A stretch of 64,000 nucleotides of DNA from Thiodiazotropha sp040791665 (GTDB lineage: Bacteria > Pseudomonadota > Gammaproteobacteria > Chromatiales > Chromatiaceae), in NCBI GenBank assembly GCA_040791665.1, contig JBFNNX010000023.1, forward strand, positions 248,001 through 312,000, written 5' to 3'. Positions 1-8,675 of the stretch are shown one piece after another. Made by a program: the position numbers and the translations under genes. Position 1 is the first letter of the stretch. Each line of letters begins with the position of its first letter. The notes under the pieces were generated by a model. The model saw only the letters and a program-made list of their open reading frames with translations. It ran no database searches and had not been told where the DNA came from.

Positions 1-481
1 ACTTCGCTGAACTGCCGCCAAGCATATCTCGATCCCGGGTAGTCGCAGAAATGATGTTTGAAGTTAACTTGAAGTTCAGTGTGAATTTGTACCCGCACCA
101 GCAGGAGAACAGTGTACATTAGAGGATTAATGAACATTCGGAGATCAATCACTGGACTTGGGTAAACAGGACATTTATCCTTTCTGATGTCAGGGTCTGC
201 CCATACTCTTCAAAGGATAGGATGAAGAGATTGATCCTGATTGGAGCTGGCGGGCCGCGGCTTTGTGTTCCCCGCGTCCTACACCACTCCTCCAAGTCTG
301 GGGTGCCGGGTTAACCCAAGCTAAATGAAATATTTAAGTACGGCTTCTACTCAAGGACAGAGCAGGCATGCGCTGCTCCCCCGACGGCTACCAACCGCGC
401 ATTCTGCATAAGTGTTGCACGCGCCCGTGGTTGGTATTGGAAATTGATGTAACTATCCGATCATAGGATTGTAAGAAAAGT
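1..481. other. intergenic region, no gene recognised
   Basis: I see no convincing reading frame or RNA gene here. The only clear structure is an inverted repeat, TACCAACC at 389-396 and GGTTGGTA at 429-436, about 45 bases upstream of the response-regulator gene. It has no T-run after it, so it is as likely an operator or a 5' UTR hairpin as a terminator. Confidence 0.5.
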
Positions 482-1807
482 ATGGGCAACAGGATCATGC
501 TGGTGGATAGCTCCAGTGCCGCTCGCGAAGTACTCACCCGGCGGCTGCAGATAGCCATGCCTGAGATCATTATCACCAGCTGTGCCAGCGCCACCAAGGC
601 CCTGGAACTCATTGAACAAGACCGCTATTCATTGATAACCACCGCCTTACTGCTTCCTGACATGGACGGTTTGGATTTCTGTCGCAGCATCCGCTCCAGT
701 AAGCGTAATCGCTATACTCCCGTCATCGTTGTCTCCTCTGACGCCGATCAGCGTCTGCTGCACGAAGGCTTTAATGCAGGCGTCACCGACTATTTTGACA
801 AGGCTCTCGGCTTCAAGGCCTTCGGACAGTTCATCAAATCATTCATGGAACGGAACCCCGATCTCTGTGGTCGCATCCTATACATCGAGGACAGCATGAC
901 TGCCGCCACCGTTACCCGACAGATAATGGAACAACACGGCATGGAGGTCCTGCACGTCACCTCGGTGGAAGAGGCTCAATCCCTGCTCGAAAACGCCCGT
1001 ACCCAACATGAAAGAGGCTTTGACCTGGTAATCACCGACTTCCATTTAAAGGGTGAAATGACCGGCGGCGACCTACTCTATTTCCTACGAGTACGCATGC
1101 ACTACTCTGCGCAGGAACTTCCGGTACTGGTAACCACCGGCAATGACGAGATACATACCCAGGTGGAGGTCTTCAACGCCGGTGCCAACGACTTCGTCAT
1201 CAAACCCCTGGTGGAAGAGGTTGTCATGGCACGGGTACGCTCGCTGTTGCTGGTTAAATACCAGTATGACGCCCTGCTTCGTCAAACGGTGGACATGGAG
1301 AGGATCGCCACCACAGACGCCCTTACAGGCACTCGTAACCGGCTCTATCTTGTGGATGAAGGTCAGCAATTTCTCACCAGTATCGAAAGCGGCTGGGTAA
1401 TGATCATCGATCTGGATCACTTCAAGCGCATCAACGATAGCAAGGGTCACTTGATGGGCGACAAGGTGCTGATGGTGCTGGGCAAACTGCTGAACCGCCG
1501 CTTCAGTGACGGTCTACCGGTCCGTTTTGGCGGTGAGGAATTTGTGGTCATCGCCCATGGTCCCGAAATACCGGCCCGGGCCGAAGAGCTGCGTATGGCA
1601 GTGGAGAAGCTCGAACCTGTCGGTATCGAGGTCACAGTGAGCATCGGTCTTGCTAGCGTGGACGACCACCCCGGCGACGACCTCAACACCCTTCTCGGCT
1701 ATGCCGACAAGGCCCTTTACGCGGCCAAGGCTGCCGGGCGCAACCAGGCCTATGTCAGCAATCGTGGCGGCAGTGTTAAACCGGCTGTACAAGAGATCCG
1801 ATTCTAA
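482..1807 (+). CDS. PleD-like diguanylate cyclase with two receiver domains
   Basis: This 441-residue cytoplasmic protein has two receiver domains (about 4-122 and 131-255) and a GGDEF domain (about 275-430), the PleD layout. It should make c-di-GMP from two GTP. The active-site motif is GGEEF at 350-354, with the metal-binding IIDLDHFKRIND stretch at about 308-319. The second receiver has its phospho-acceptor D186 (DFHLK) and K241. In the first receiver the acceptor position is A55 (ALLLPDMDG), so it is probably a non-phosphorylated dimerisation module. A possible inhibitory site RFSD (340-343) lies six residues before GGEEF rather than the usual five. The Shine-Dalgarno is weak. No kinase gene adjoins it. 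Confidence 0.93.
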   Translation: MGNRIMLVDSSSAAREVLTRRLQIAMPEIIITSCASATKALELIEQDRYSLITTALLLPDMDGLDFCRSIRSSKRNRYTPVIVVSSDADQRLLHEGFNAGVTDYFDKALGFKAFGQFIKSFMERNPDLCGRILYIEDSMTAATVTRQIMEQHGMEVLHVTSVEEAQSLLENARTQHERGFDLVITDFHLKGEMTGGDLLYFLRVRMHYSAQELPVLVTTGNDEIHTQVEVFNAGANDFVIKPLVEEVVMARVRSLLLVKYQYDALLRQTVDMERIATTDALTGTRNRLYLVDEGQQFLTSIESGWVMIIDLDHFKRINDSKGHLMGDKVLMVLGKLLNRRFSDGLPVRFGGEEFVVIAHGPEIPARAEELRMAVEKLEPVGIEVTVSIGLASVDDHPGDDLNTLLGYADKALYAAKAAGRNQAYVSNRGGSVKPAVQEIRF

Positions 1808-1874
1808 AGTGCAGGAGCCGGACCCGCTATACTGATCACATGCACTGCCGCATACTCCAACAGCCAGACACTGA

Positions 1875-2609
1875 ATGATGAGCGTCGTCGGCATCGATGG
1901 CTGCCGCCGGGGCTGGTTCTTCGTTGAGCTCTTCGACTCGGCGCGATTCAGGCTCGGCGTGGTCGAACACCTGCAGGCATTGCGCGATACCATCACTGCT
2001 TCCGATCTCACCCTGATCGATATTCCCCTTGGCCTGAAATCGTTCGGCGCGGAGGAGCGAAAGTGCGATCGCGAAGCAAGGAGGTTGCTCGGCCCAAGGG
2101 CATCGAGTGTCTTCCCGGTACCCTGTCGCCAGGTACTTGATTGTGAGAGCTACCCGGAGGGGAGCGCCGTCAACCATTCGGTAACCGGCAGAAAGCTTTC
2201 GCGACAGAGCTGGGGTATCGTGCCAAAGATCGCTGAGGCCGACCGACTGATACGTGACCTGCCCGAACCCGGGAAATTGAGAGAGATGCACCCGGAGGTC
2301 TGTTTCTGCACCCTGAACAACGGCCAACCAATGGCGCATAATAAGAAGAAGCCGCAAGGCCAGACAGAACGGCGTGCACTCCTCGGCCGCTCTCTTCCCC
2401 ACACCCGAGCGATAGTGGACGAAGCACGACAAGGCTGGACGAAAAAGGATCTCGCCGATGACGACATTCTGGATGCTCTGGTTGGCGCGGTAAGCGCATT
2501 GCAGGTCGAAAGGCTCGCCTCTTTACCCACCATGACAGAAAAGGACGAACTCGGATTGATCATGGAGATCGTGTTTATACGCGGCAACTCATGTCCCAAC
2601 GACTGTTAA
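1875..2609 (+). CDS. DUF429 family protein (RNase H-like fold)
   Basis: This 244-residue protein starts with VVGIDGCRRGWF, the N-terminal signature of DUF429, a family predicted to have an RNase H-like fold. A second acidic motif (IDIPLGL, about 48-54) and a C-terminal DDILDALVGA motif (about 195-204) could complete an acidic metal site. The substrate is unknown. The start is ATGATG at 1875, and the second ATG is equally possible. The last 19 bases overlap the start of dinB in another frame, so the two are probably co-translated. That suggests, without proving, a link to DNA repair or damage response. Confidence 0.85.
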   Translation: MMSVVGIDGCRRGWFFVELFDSARFRLGVVEHLQALRDTITASDLTLIDIPLGLKSFGAEERKCDREARRLLGPRASSVFPVPCRQVLDCESYPEGSAVNHSVTGRKLSRQSWGIVPKIAEADRLIRDLPEPGKLREMHPEVCFCTLNNGQPMAHNKKKPQGQTERRALLGRSLPHTRAIVDEARQGWTKKDLADDDILDALVGAVSALQVERLASLPTMTEKDELGLIMEIVFIRGNSCPNDC

Positions 2610-3784
2610 TGCACATCGACCTGGATGCTTTCTTTGCATCCATTGAGCAGCGAGATCACCCTGAGTACCAGGGGCGCCCGCTGGTGGTGGGCGCGGAACC
2701 GGGCAAACGCGGTGTGGTAGCTACCTGCTCCTACGAGGCACGACGCTATGGTGTGCGCTCTGCCATGCCGATCAGCGAGGCTACCCGTCGGTTGCCGCCG
2801 GAGACGATCTATCTGCGTCCCAGCATGAGCCGTTATGGCGAGGTTTCGCAACAGATCATGCAGGCCCTGGAGAGTATCTCCCCGGCAGTGGAGAAGGTCT
2901 CCGTAGACGAGGCATTCTTGGATATCTCAGGCATGGAACGGCTGATCGGCCCGCCTGAGGCCATCGGACGCCGGGCCAAGTCGGTTATTCTGGAGTGTGT
3001 GGGACTGACCGCATCGGTTGGTATCGGACCCAACCGCCTGATCGCCAAACTTGCCTCCGACTATCAAAAACCGGATGGCCTCACCATCGTACTGGCAGAT
3101 CAAGTACGCGCCTTCCTCGACCCTCAGCCCCTGGCGGTGCTGCGTGGATTGGGAGTAAAGAGCGCGCCGATTCTGCAACGTATCGGCCTGCGAACCGTGG
3201 CTGATGTGCGTCGTCTATCCCTGCTGGAAATAAGGCGCCACCTGGGCGACCTCGCCGGTACCAAAATCTATGAGCAGGCGCGTGGTATCGCCTCGGACAG
3301 CGTTCATCTCAATAGCGAGCGCAAATCAATCTCCAAAGAGACCACCTTCAACGAAGATATCACCGACCCGGAGATTGTGCGTGACACCCTGCATTGGGCG
3401 GCACAGGAGGTCGGCTATATCGCCCGCCAGGAGGGTCGCAGGGGCAGTGTGGTGACCCTCAAGATCCGCTTCCGCGGCTTCGAGACTCACAGCCGAAGCA
3501 GAACCCTGACGACGCCGACATCGGCGGACCAGGAGATTTTTCAACTGGCATGGGAGCTCTATCAGTCTGAACAATGGACTGGGCGAGCGGTGCGGCTGAT
3601 AGGTCTTGGTGTCAGTGGTTGGGATAGCGATGCCGCCATGGCTGCGAAGCAGACTGACCTGTTTGATGAGATAACGACTGACCGCGATCCCAAACAGGAG
3701 CGTCTGTACCGGACCATGGATGCGGTAAGCGACAAATTCGGCAGGAAATCGGTGCGGTTAGGGATTCGGCGTCGCAAGGAGTAG
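2591..3784 (+). CDS. dinB: DNA polymerase IV (Y-family translesion polymerase)
   Basis: This 397-residue protein is a full-length Y-family polymerase that copies past damaged bases. The catalytic acids are visible: D10 in HIDLDAFFASIEQ, and D106/E107 in SVDEAFLDIS. The helix-hairpin-helix region (about 170-235) and little-finger domain (about 240-345) follow. QTDLF at 354-358 fits a sliding-clamp binding motif, though about 40 residues follow it, whereas in E. coli the motif is at the very end. The gene begins inside the end of the DUF429 gene. I see no clear LexA box upstream of the pair. Identification is firm. Confidence 0.96.
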   Translation: MSQRLLMHIDLDAFFASIEQRDHPEYQGRPLVVGAEPGKRGVVATCSYEARRYGVRSAMPISEATRRLPPETIYLRPSMSRYGEVSQQIMQALESISPAVEKVSVDEAFLDISGMERLIGPPEAIGRRAKSVILECVGLTASVGIGPNRLIAKLASDYQKPDGLTIVLADQVRAFLDPQPLAVLRGLGVKSAPILQRIGLRTVADVRRLSLLEIRRHLGDLAGTKIYEQARGIASDSVHLNSERKSISKETTFNEDITDPEIVRDTLHWAAQEVGYIARQEGRRGSVVTLKIRFRGFETHSRSRTLTTPTSADQEIFQLAWELYQSEQWTGRAVRLIGLGVSGWDSDAAMAAKQTDLFDEITTDRDPKQERLYRTMDAVSDKFGRKSVRLGIRRRKE

Positions 3785-4098
3785 TAGGCAGAGTGATTGT
3801 CTCATTACCGATCTTATTAATTCTTTCTCCCCGTGCTGTGCCTGCTTGCCGATTACCGGGGGGCAACTGTTTATCTGTTGGAAAGGCTATGCGCCGCATC
3901 TAATAACCCCTCCGCTACTTTCCTCATCGCGATGAGATGGAAAAGGCAAGGGGTACGTGTCGCGAAGAGATGATGCGTGAAGTTGACGAGCGCTGAATTG
4001 GCGCTACCGCAAGTTGAACAATTTACGAGAAATAGAGAAACCCTCTGCGCTGACAGATTCGCCTCTTGGCAAATCTGTCAGGGAGGGTTGGTTGATTG
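3785..4098. other. intergenic region between convergent genes
   Basis: The stretch lies between dinB (+) and the small secreted-protein gene (-). Apart from the hairpin at 4050-4081 I see nothing coding or repetitive in it. Confidence 0.5.
4050..4081 (-). terminator. hairpin downstream of the secreted-protein gene
   Basis: A perfect 10-bp stem (CTGACAGATT at 4050-4059, AATCTGTCAG at 4072-4081) with a 12-base loop lies just past the stop codon of the minus-strand gene. The tail on that strand is only moderately T-rich, so it is a weak rho-independent terminator or a 3' stabilising hairpin. Confidence 0.45.
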
Positions 4099-4578
4099 TC
4101 AAATCGAGTTGTTATCGCAGTTAGTGGTATAGATAGCGATAACCCTGTCTTTAGTGATACGCAGATTCTCTACCGCCAACGGCAGGCTTTCAGGGATGGC
4201 GGTCTCGGCACGCTGCGCCGGATAGGGATTACTGTTCTTACCGATCAAGTAGACGGTGTCGCTCAACACCGCTTGCAGAGACCAGAAGGTTCCCTTAGTG
4301 TCGATGCCCTTGGCATTCATGTCGTGGATCGCCTGCTCGATGTTGTTCAAGCGGTACACGCGCCCATCCTCCTCGTTATAGAGGATATGCTGATTACCCT
4401 CGGCATCTATGCCCACGATCTTGTCCACAATAACCAGTGCTTCATCCAAACTGCCCGAAGAGACTTCAGTCATTCCATTGGCTGACGTGGCCGCATCGTC
4501 GGCGGATACGTGCAAAGGTAGATATAATAGCGACAGCGCCATAACGGAAGACGCAAAAAACCGCAAAATTGTATTCAT
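4099..4578 (-). CDS. small secreted protein of unknown function
   Basis: This 159-residue protein has a clear Sec signal peptide (about 1-26, cleavage likely after HVSA), so the mature part of about 133 residues is periplasmic or secreted. I do not recognise the family. The mature protein is mixed charged/hydrophobic, with one cysteine near the end and no heme or metal motif. It includes an acidic stretch (NEEDGRVYRL) and probable beta structure. A strong Shine-Dalgarno (GGAGG) sits seven bases before the ATG. The shared upstream region toward the PEGA lipoprotein holds an array of phased TTAA repeats that may control it. Confidence 0.75.
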   Translation of the reverse strand: MNTILRFFASSVMALSLLYLPLHVSADDAATSANGMTEVSSGSLDEALVIVDKIVGIDAEGNQHILYNEEDGRVYRLNNIEQAIHDMNAKGIDTKGTFWSLQAVLSDTVYLIGKNSNPYPAQRAETAIPESLPLAVENLRITKDRVIAIYTTNCDNNSI

Positions 4579-5142
4579 CTCAAACCTCCAGAGTTATACA
4601 AACTCATATACGACTTGTAACAATTCAAGTCCTAACAAACCATAGAAGGGCCGGAATACCGCCCTAACCAAAGGAAAACCCTCAACTGCCCGGGTATATA
4701 TCCGTCAATTTGTACCAGCAATTACACCTCGTGCCAGAGTTTGCCCCTGCGTGCTCTTTAGTGACAAAACGCTTATCCTGGGGCGGTCGTGTTCTTTAAG
4801 GCTGAAACTAGTACCCCATTCTTAACCGAAACTTAAACACCTAAAATATAAAAACGAAAATGTGATCCAGTAGTTACTACTTAATTAAACGTTAAGGAGT
4901 CGTTAAACTCTTATTAAGTATTCGGGCCGTAAGAGCGCCCCATCACCTCTTTTACCGCTGCAAGCGATAATAATTACAGAAAACCGGTTACGGCATTATT
5001 TTCTGCATTGTAAAAATGCCAGGGATGATATGAATCGGGGCTTCATAGAAATTGACGAGTCCGCAGATGGACGTGTCTTTTGTCATGGCTTGATTTATAG
5101 TGCCTGCAGAATAGAGAGCAATCCTGTTAAAGAGGGCACAAA
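4579..5142. other. divergent intergenic region with phased repeats
   Basis: This 564-base, AT-rich region separates a minus-strand secreted-protein gene from a plus-strand lipoprotein gene and so carries both promoters. Its centre holds the TTAA repeats listed separately. I see no small gene or riboswitch in the rest. Confidence 0.55.
4821..4917. promoter_or_regulatory. 11-bp phased TTAA repeats (PmrA/QseB-type box candidate)
   Basis: CTTAAC at 4821 and CTTAAA at 4832 are separated by five bases. A second block has TTAA at 4881, 4892, 4903 and 4914, exactly 11 bp apart. PmrA/QseB-family (OmpR-type) regulators bind direct repeats of the form YTTAAK-N5-YTTAAK, which the first pair resembles closely. 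Binding is inferred. No such regulator is encoded in the window. Confidence 0.5.
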
Positions 5143-5790
5143 ATGGGGAATCATCTATTACCGAGGATAAAAGGTGTGATCTGTATCACTACCTGCCTGC
5201 CTTTAATCCACGCTTGTAGCGGTATTGGCGGGGTTTCGGGTGACATGCCACTTAAAGTCGCGACCGAACCCAGCGGAGCAACCGTCTATGTGATGGGAAA
5301 AGCGATCGGTGAAACGCCTATTTCAATCCCGCAACAGCAGCTCTACCCTGCGGGTTACGATGCCAGTACTCAGCCGATGTACGGATCGCTGTTGATCAGA
5401 AAAACAGGTTGTCAGGATATTAAAAGACGCATCCGTTATCAGGACTTCAATACAGGCTTGTCGGTCGAACTCAACTGCAACGAAACCCTGTCTACCGCCA
5501 CCCATCGGACCTCCCGTCCCGCCATGGCGATAACCCCTCCGGTTACGTCACGGCAAGATAGCCCACCGGCAACCGGGAACATGGATTCTGCACTCCAGCC
5601 TGATTCCCCCCCTCAACCCAGTCCCACTACACGGCATACACGGGAGGCTGATAAAATCGAAGCCGCTAAACAGCCGGTGAATCATTCGGTCAAGCAACGC
5701 CTGATTCGCATTGATGACCTCAGGCGGGAGGGGTTGATTACCGAACAGGAGTATCAGCAAGCCCGCAAAAGGATTCTCGACACCTTATAA
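5143..5790 (+). CDS. PEGA/SHOCT-domain lipoprotein
   Basis: This 215-residue protein begins with a signal peptide ending in a lipobox (LIHAC, Cys at about 25). A PEGA-like beta domain follows (about 36-115, PSGATVYVMGKAIGETP). Then comes a Pro/Thr/Ser-rich linker (about 120-175). The C-terminal helix pair (about 185-215, IDDLRREGLITEQEYQQARKRIL) matches the SHOCT oligomerisation motif. It is probably an envelope-anchored structural or assembly protein; no enzymatic motif is seen. The gene is monocistronic, and a strong terminator of the opposite strand lies just after it. Confidence 0.8.
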   Translation: MGNHLLPRIKGVICITTCLPLIHACSGIGGVSGDMPLKVATEPSGATVYVMGKAIGETPISIPQQQLYPAGYDASTQPMYGSLLIRKTGCQDIKRRIRYQDFNTGLSVELNCNETLSTATHRTSRPAMAITPPVTSRQDSPPATGNMDSALQPDSPPQPSPTTRHTREADKIEAAKQPVNHSVKQRLIRIDDLRREGLITEQEYQQARKRILDTL

Positions 5791-5796
5791 GCGGAT

Positions 5797-5826
5797 AAAA
5801 AAAGCCGCTGCCTTTCAGGCAGCGGC
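5797..5826 (-). terminator. rho-independent terminator of the cytochrome operon
   Basis: A perfect 9-bp GC-rich stem (GCCGCTGCC at 5804-5812, GGCAGCGGC at 5818-5826) with a five-base loop is followed on the minus strand by seven T residues (5797-5803). It terminates the minus-strand cytochrome transcript. On the plus strand it may also stop the lipoprotein transcript, less efficiently. Confidence 0.9.
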
Positions 5827-5851
5827 CCTACCCAATTCCCTCTTTTGCTAT

Positions 5852-6514
5852 CTAGTAGGTCGATAACAGACGCAAATAACTGACCACTCCTTCAATCTCC
5901 GCTTGTGTGAGCGTATCCTTCCAACCGGGCATCAGCGATTTACCCGGCGTTCCATGAGTCACGATCTCAACCATGTGGGAGTTGGGGTGCTTGTTCATTT
6001 CAGCGCTGTCCGTATGGTCCTTCGGTTTTAGATTCAGCACCGCTGCCAGCGGCCCGTCCCCTTTGCCCGATCGACCGTGACAGGCGGCGCAGTTATTGTT
6101 ATATACACTCTTCCCCACAACAGGATCACCCAACAGGGGGTGCTTGGACCTCTGCAGAAAACGAATGTAGGAGACGAGGGATTTGATCTGATTACCCGGC
6201 ATGGCCAAGCCCCACTGCGGCATGGCGCTAGCCCCCGAACCGTGCTTGATAGTGCCCTGTATCATGCCGAACAGTTCTTGGTCCGATTTGTCTGCCGCGC
6301 CGTCATCTCCGTCGGTCAAATCGGCAGGCGCCACATCGAGCTTCTTCGCCAGCGGTCCGTTACCCTTGCCATCTGTTCCATGGCAGAGAAAACAAGACTG
6401 ATTGAAAAGAGTATAGCCCTCGTAAGCATCGCTTGCGTAAGCAGAGAGTGAAATCAATCCGAATGCGCTGACCAACGCTGCGAATCTGGCCATTCTAGTA
6501 ACAATTCTGTTCAT
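5852..6514 (-). CDS. periplasmic diheme cytochrome c
   Basis: This 220-residue protein has a Sec signal peptide (1 to about 28, SAYA-SDA) and two class I cytochrome c domains. Heme sites are CFLCH at 41-45 and CAACH at 142-146. Candidate distal methionines are M98 (SAMPQW) and M195 (SLMPGW). The start at 6514 was chosen because a Shine-Dalgarno (GAGG) precedes it and the signal peptide begins there; in-frame upstream codons would add about 41 non-signal residues. It should shuttle electrons in the periplasm. It lies 92 bases downstream of the Cyc2-like gene on the same strand and is followed by a strong terminator, so the two probably form an operon. Confidence 0.92.
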   Translation of the reverse strand: MNRIVTRMARFAALVSAFGLISLSAYASDAYEGYTLFNQSCFLCHGTDGKGNGPLAKKLDVAPADLTDGDDGAADKSDQELFGMIQGTIKHGSGASAMPQWGLAMPGNQIKSLVSYIRFLQRSKHPLLGDPVVGKSVYNNNCAACHGRSGKGDGPLAAVLNLKPKDHTDSAEMNKHPNSHMVEIVTHGTPGKSLMPGWKDTLTQAEIEGVVSYLRLLSTY

Positions 6515-6606
6515 GAGATAATCCTCACTTGGTTCTGTACTGCAATCTTCTTGCAGCCGAGGCAACTGAAAGTCGGTTCGTTTTCCAATTTGGCGCAAGT
6601 TGTCCA

Positions 6607-7848
6607 TTAGTAACCGGCAAAGAGTTGGAACAGCCATTTGCTGTCGCGCTCATTGCCGCGCGCATCCACACCATCTCCACTCTCCTTCACATAGAAGAGT
6701 TCAAAACGAATGTTTTGCGAGAAAAGATAGTTTGCACCGACCGTGGTGGCATTGAACTCCGAATCCTCTTCCGAACCGTCGTCGAGGGAACGGTAGGCAG
6801 CGAAGATATTGGCTTTGTTGGGCAACACGCCTAGCTGGGCGAGTATACCGAATGCCTCTCCATCATCGGTATTCGTGCAGCCTTCCAGAAAGTGGGACTC
6901 ATCGGCGGAGCAGCTGCCGTAACTGGCATAGATACCCAATGGCATACTCCCCACACTGCCCTGCAACTGACCATCCACGACCCAGCCGTCGGTTGCAATC
7001 ATGGTCTCACCACCTGCGCCATCGGCCACTTCGGCATCCCCCGACCAGAGTTGGAATCCAAAACCGCTATCCCAGGAACCGATAAACGGTGTGTAGGCGG
7101 CACGCAGATAGTGAGCCAGTCCGGATGGTTTGACCTCCATGTTGTTCTCTTCCCAACCCGGCACCCAAGGCGTGTAGTTGATAAAGAAGTTATGACTCGA
7201 GGCAACGAGCGCGATACCGGTTGCCTCGCCGCTACCCAAACCCAGCGCCTGGGCGGCACTGAAACCCCTGCGTTCCTCGATCGGCCGTTGCGAGCGTTGG
7301 GCGCCGGTATTCAACAACTCAAACCCGTATGCCGATCCCAGACCGTCGGTAGAAAAGGGTATGACGCTGAATTGCGTATTTCCCGCCTTGCCCACATTGA
7401 AATGGACCTTGGTCGAGAGAAAGGAGTTGGCGTCGGTCAGTCCCAGCTCCATGAGAAAGCCGGCATCCTTGGCCAGCTTGCCACCCACCAGGAGAGCCGC
7501 TTCATCTGGCCACTCGATGACACCATAGTCGCTACCGGCATTGGTGTTGCCGTTGCTCTTTACATAACGCAGCTTGGTTATCACCGATGCATTCAGCATC
7601 AACGGCATGGAGATATCATCACCCTCGATCATGCCTTGGCCACCGGTCAGCGTGTAGCCACCGGCTCTGAACGATCTGCCAAACGAGTTGAGTGCAGGAA
7701 AGTGCTGAAAATGGCAGGCCGTACAGGGCATGCTTGTCTGGCGTGCAAAAGCGGGCACAGCATCCGCCGGTTGTGGAAGCACCAGGCTCCCTATGAGTAT
7801 CAACATCCCCATTGCATAGCCATGCAACATCGTGAGTCTATTAGTCAT
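6607..7848 (-). CDS. Cyc2-like fused outer-membrane cytochrome-porin
   Basis: This 413-residue protein has a signal peptide (1-30, ending ADA) and then one heme motif, CTACH at 42-46, set in FARQTSMPCTACHFQHFP. SFGRSFRAGGYTL follows immediately. The FAR...CxxCHxxxFPxLxxFGxxF..GY pattern is that of the N-terminal heme domain of Cyc2, the outer-membrane iron oxidase. The remaining 340 or so residues alternate polar and hydrophobic, as in a beta barrel, and end in an aromatic residue (LFAGY), as outer-membrane proteins do. Length is close to neutrophilic Cyc2. A good Shine-Dalgarno precedes the start. With the downstream diheme cytochrome it could take electrons from outside the cell. Whether it oxidises iron is inference; it may be a related porin-cytochrome of unknown donor. 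Confidence 0.75.
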   Translation of the reverse strand: MTNRLTMLHGYAMGMLILIGSLVLPQPADAVPAFARQTSMPCTACHFQHFPALNSFGRSFRAGGYTLTGGQGMIEGDDISMPLMLNASVITKLRYVKSNGNTNAGSDYGVIEWPDEAALLVGGKLAKDAGFLMELGLTDANSFLSTKVHFNVGKAGNTQFSVIPFSTDGLGSAYGFELLNTGAQRSQRPIEERRGFSAAQALGLGSGEATGIALVASSHNFFINYTPWVPGWEENNMEVKPSGLAHYLRAAYTPFIGSWDSGFGFQLWSGDAEVADGAGGETMIATDGWVVDGQLQGSVGSMPLGIYASYGSCSADESHFLEGCTNTDDGEAFGILAQLGVLPNKANIFAAYRSLDDGSEEDSEFNATTVGANYLFSQNIRFELFYVKESGDGVDARGNERDSKWLFQLFAGY

Positions 7849-8675
7849 ACGCCTCTCCAGAATGTAAAAGCTTATTTAACTCAGTCGTTTGTTACTGCTT
7901 TGCGGTCATTCCGAACGCGACAGCGGTTCGCGCCATCGATTTTCCTATAACCAGTCAACGACCCCATTTCGTTGGATGCCACGTAAAAAGCGAAATTACG
8001 CACATACCGCATCCGAGTAGTGATGATGAAGGGTGGTGAAATAAATGACTGACCGGGAGGCGCAAAGGAACACGACAGGCAGACCGGTTAGGTCGCCAGC
8101 CGTACGTAGCACCATGTCCTCACGATTGGCATTGTTGTTATATCCGGAGTGGTGTACAAACCTGCCTATGAACCGGTCTCCCTTGAGATATCCGAGTTAG
8201 GTCCAACTCAACTTGAAGAGCCAGTACAGCCAAAGTCTAAAAGGAGCCCCTTAAAAACCCGATTCATAAGCAGAAGCGTCTGCACACACGCCGGTCACCC
8301 CATCCATTCTCCATTTATTGTTTAACGAATGCCCCTTTTCGAGTAACAGCCTCTGCGGAGCCCGCAATATCCTAATTTTTTTCGTGTTATGTTAATTATT
8401 GTGAATTCCTTCACATAAACATTACCCTATGCAAATCACGTTTATTATGGGCAGTAACCCTACTTTTCCATATAAGCAATTACCCACATTGGGTTAGAGG
8501 AATGACTGGGGTGATCGCCGCCGGCGACAGGACCCAGGTCATAAAATTTCACACTCTGAGCTGGACTGGCGCCCTCTCTTCGGGTAACCATTGCCGATGG
8601 AGATCGATAAGAAATGCATTGCAAACGAGGTGGGGAGCGCCGTTTTCAGATGACAGGCCGCTGACCCGAATCCAA
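7849..8675. other. long intergenic region between divergent genes
   Basis: No convincing gene lies here. It contains the upstream region of the Cyc2-like gene, an AT-rich stretch at about 8370-8470, and the CRP-type site at 8400-8415. Reading frames that cross it have unconserved-looking composition. Confidence 0.5.
8400..8415. promoter_or_regulatory. CRP/Vfr-type binding site
   Basis: TGTGA at 8400-8404 and TCACA at 8411-8415, six bases apart, match both half-sites of the CRP consensus exactly. It is about 260 bases before the DUF6116 gene and about 550 bases before the divergent Cyc2-like gene, so its target is unclear. Confidence 0.5.

Noticed and set aside
6892..7950. A 352-codon plus-strand frame opposite the Cyc2-like gene
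   Set aside because: It is antisense to a gene with signal peptide, heme motif and ribosome site, and its own translation has no motif or sensible composition.
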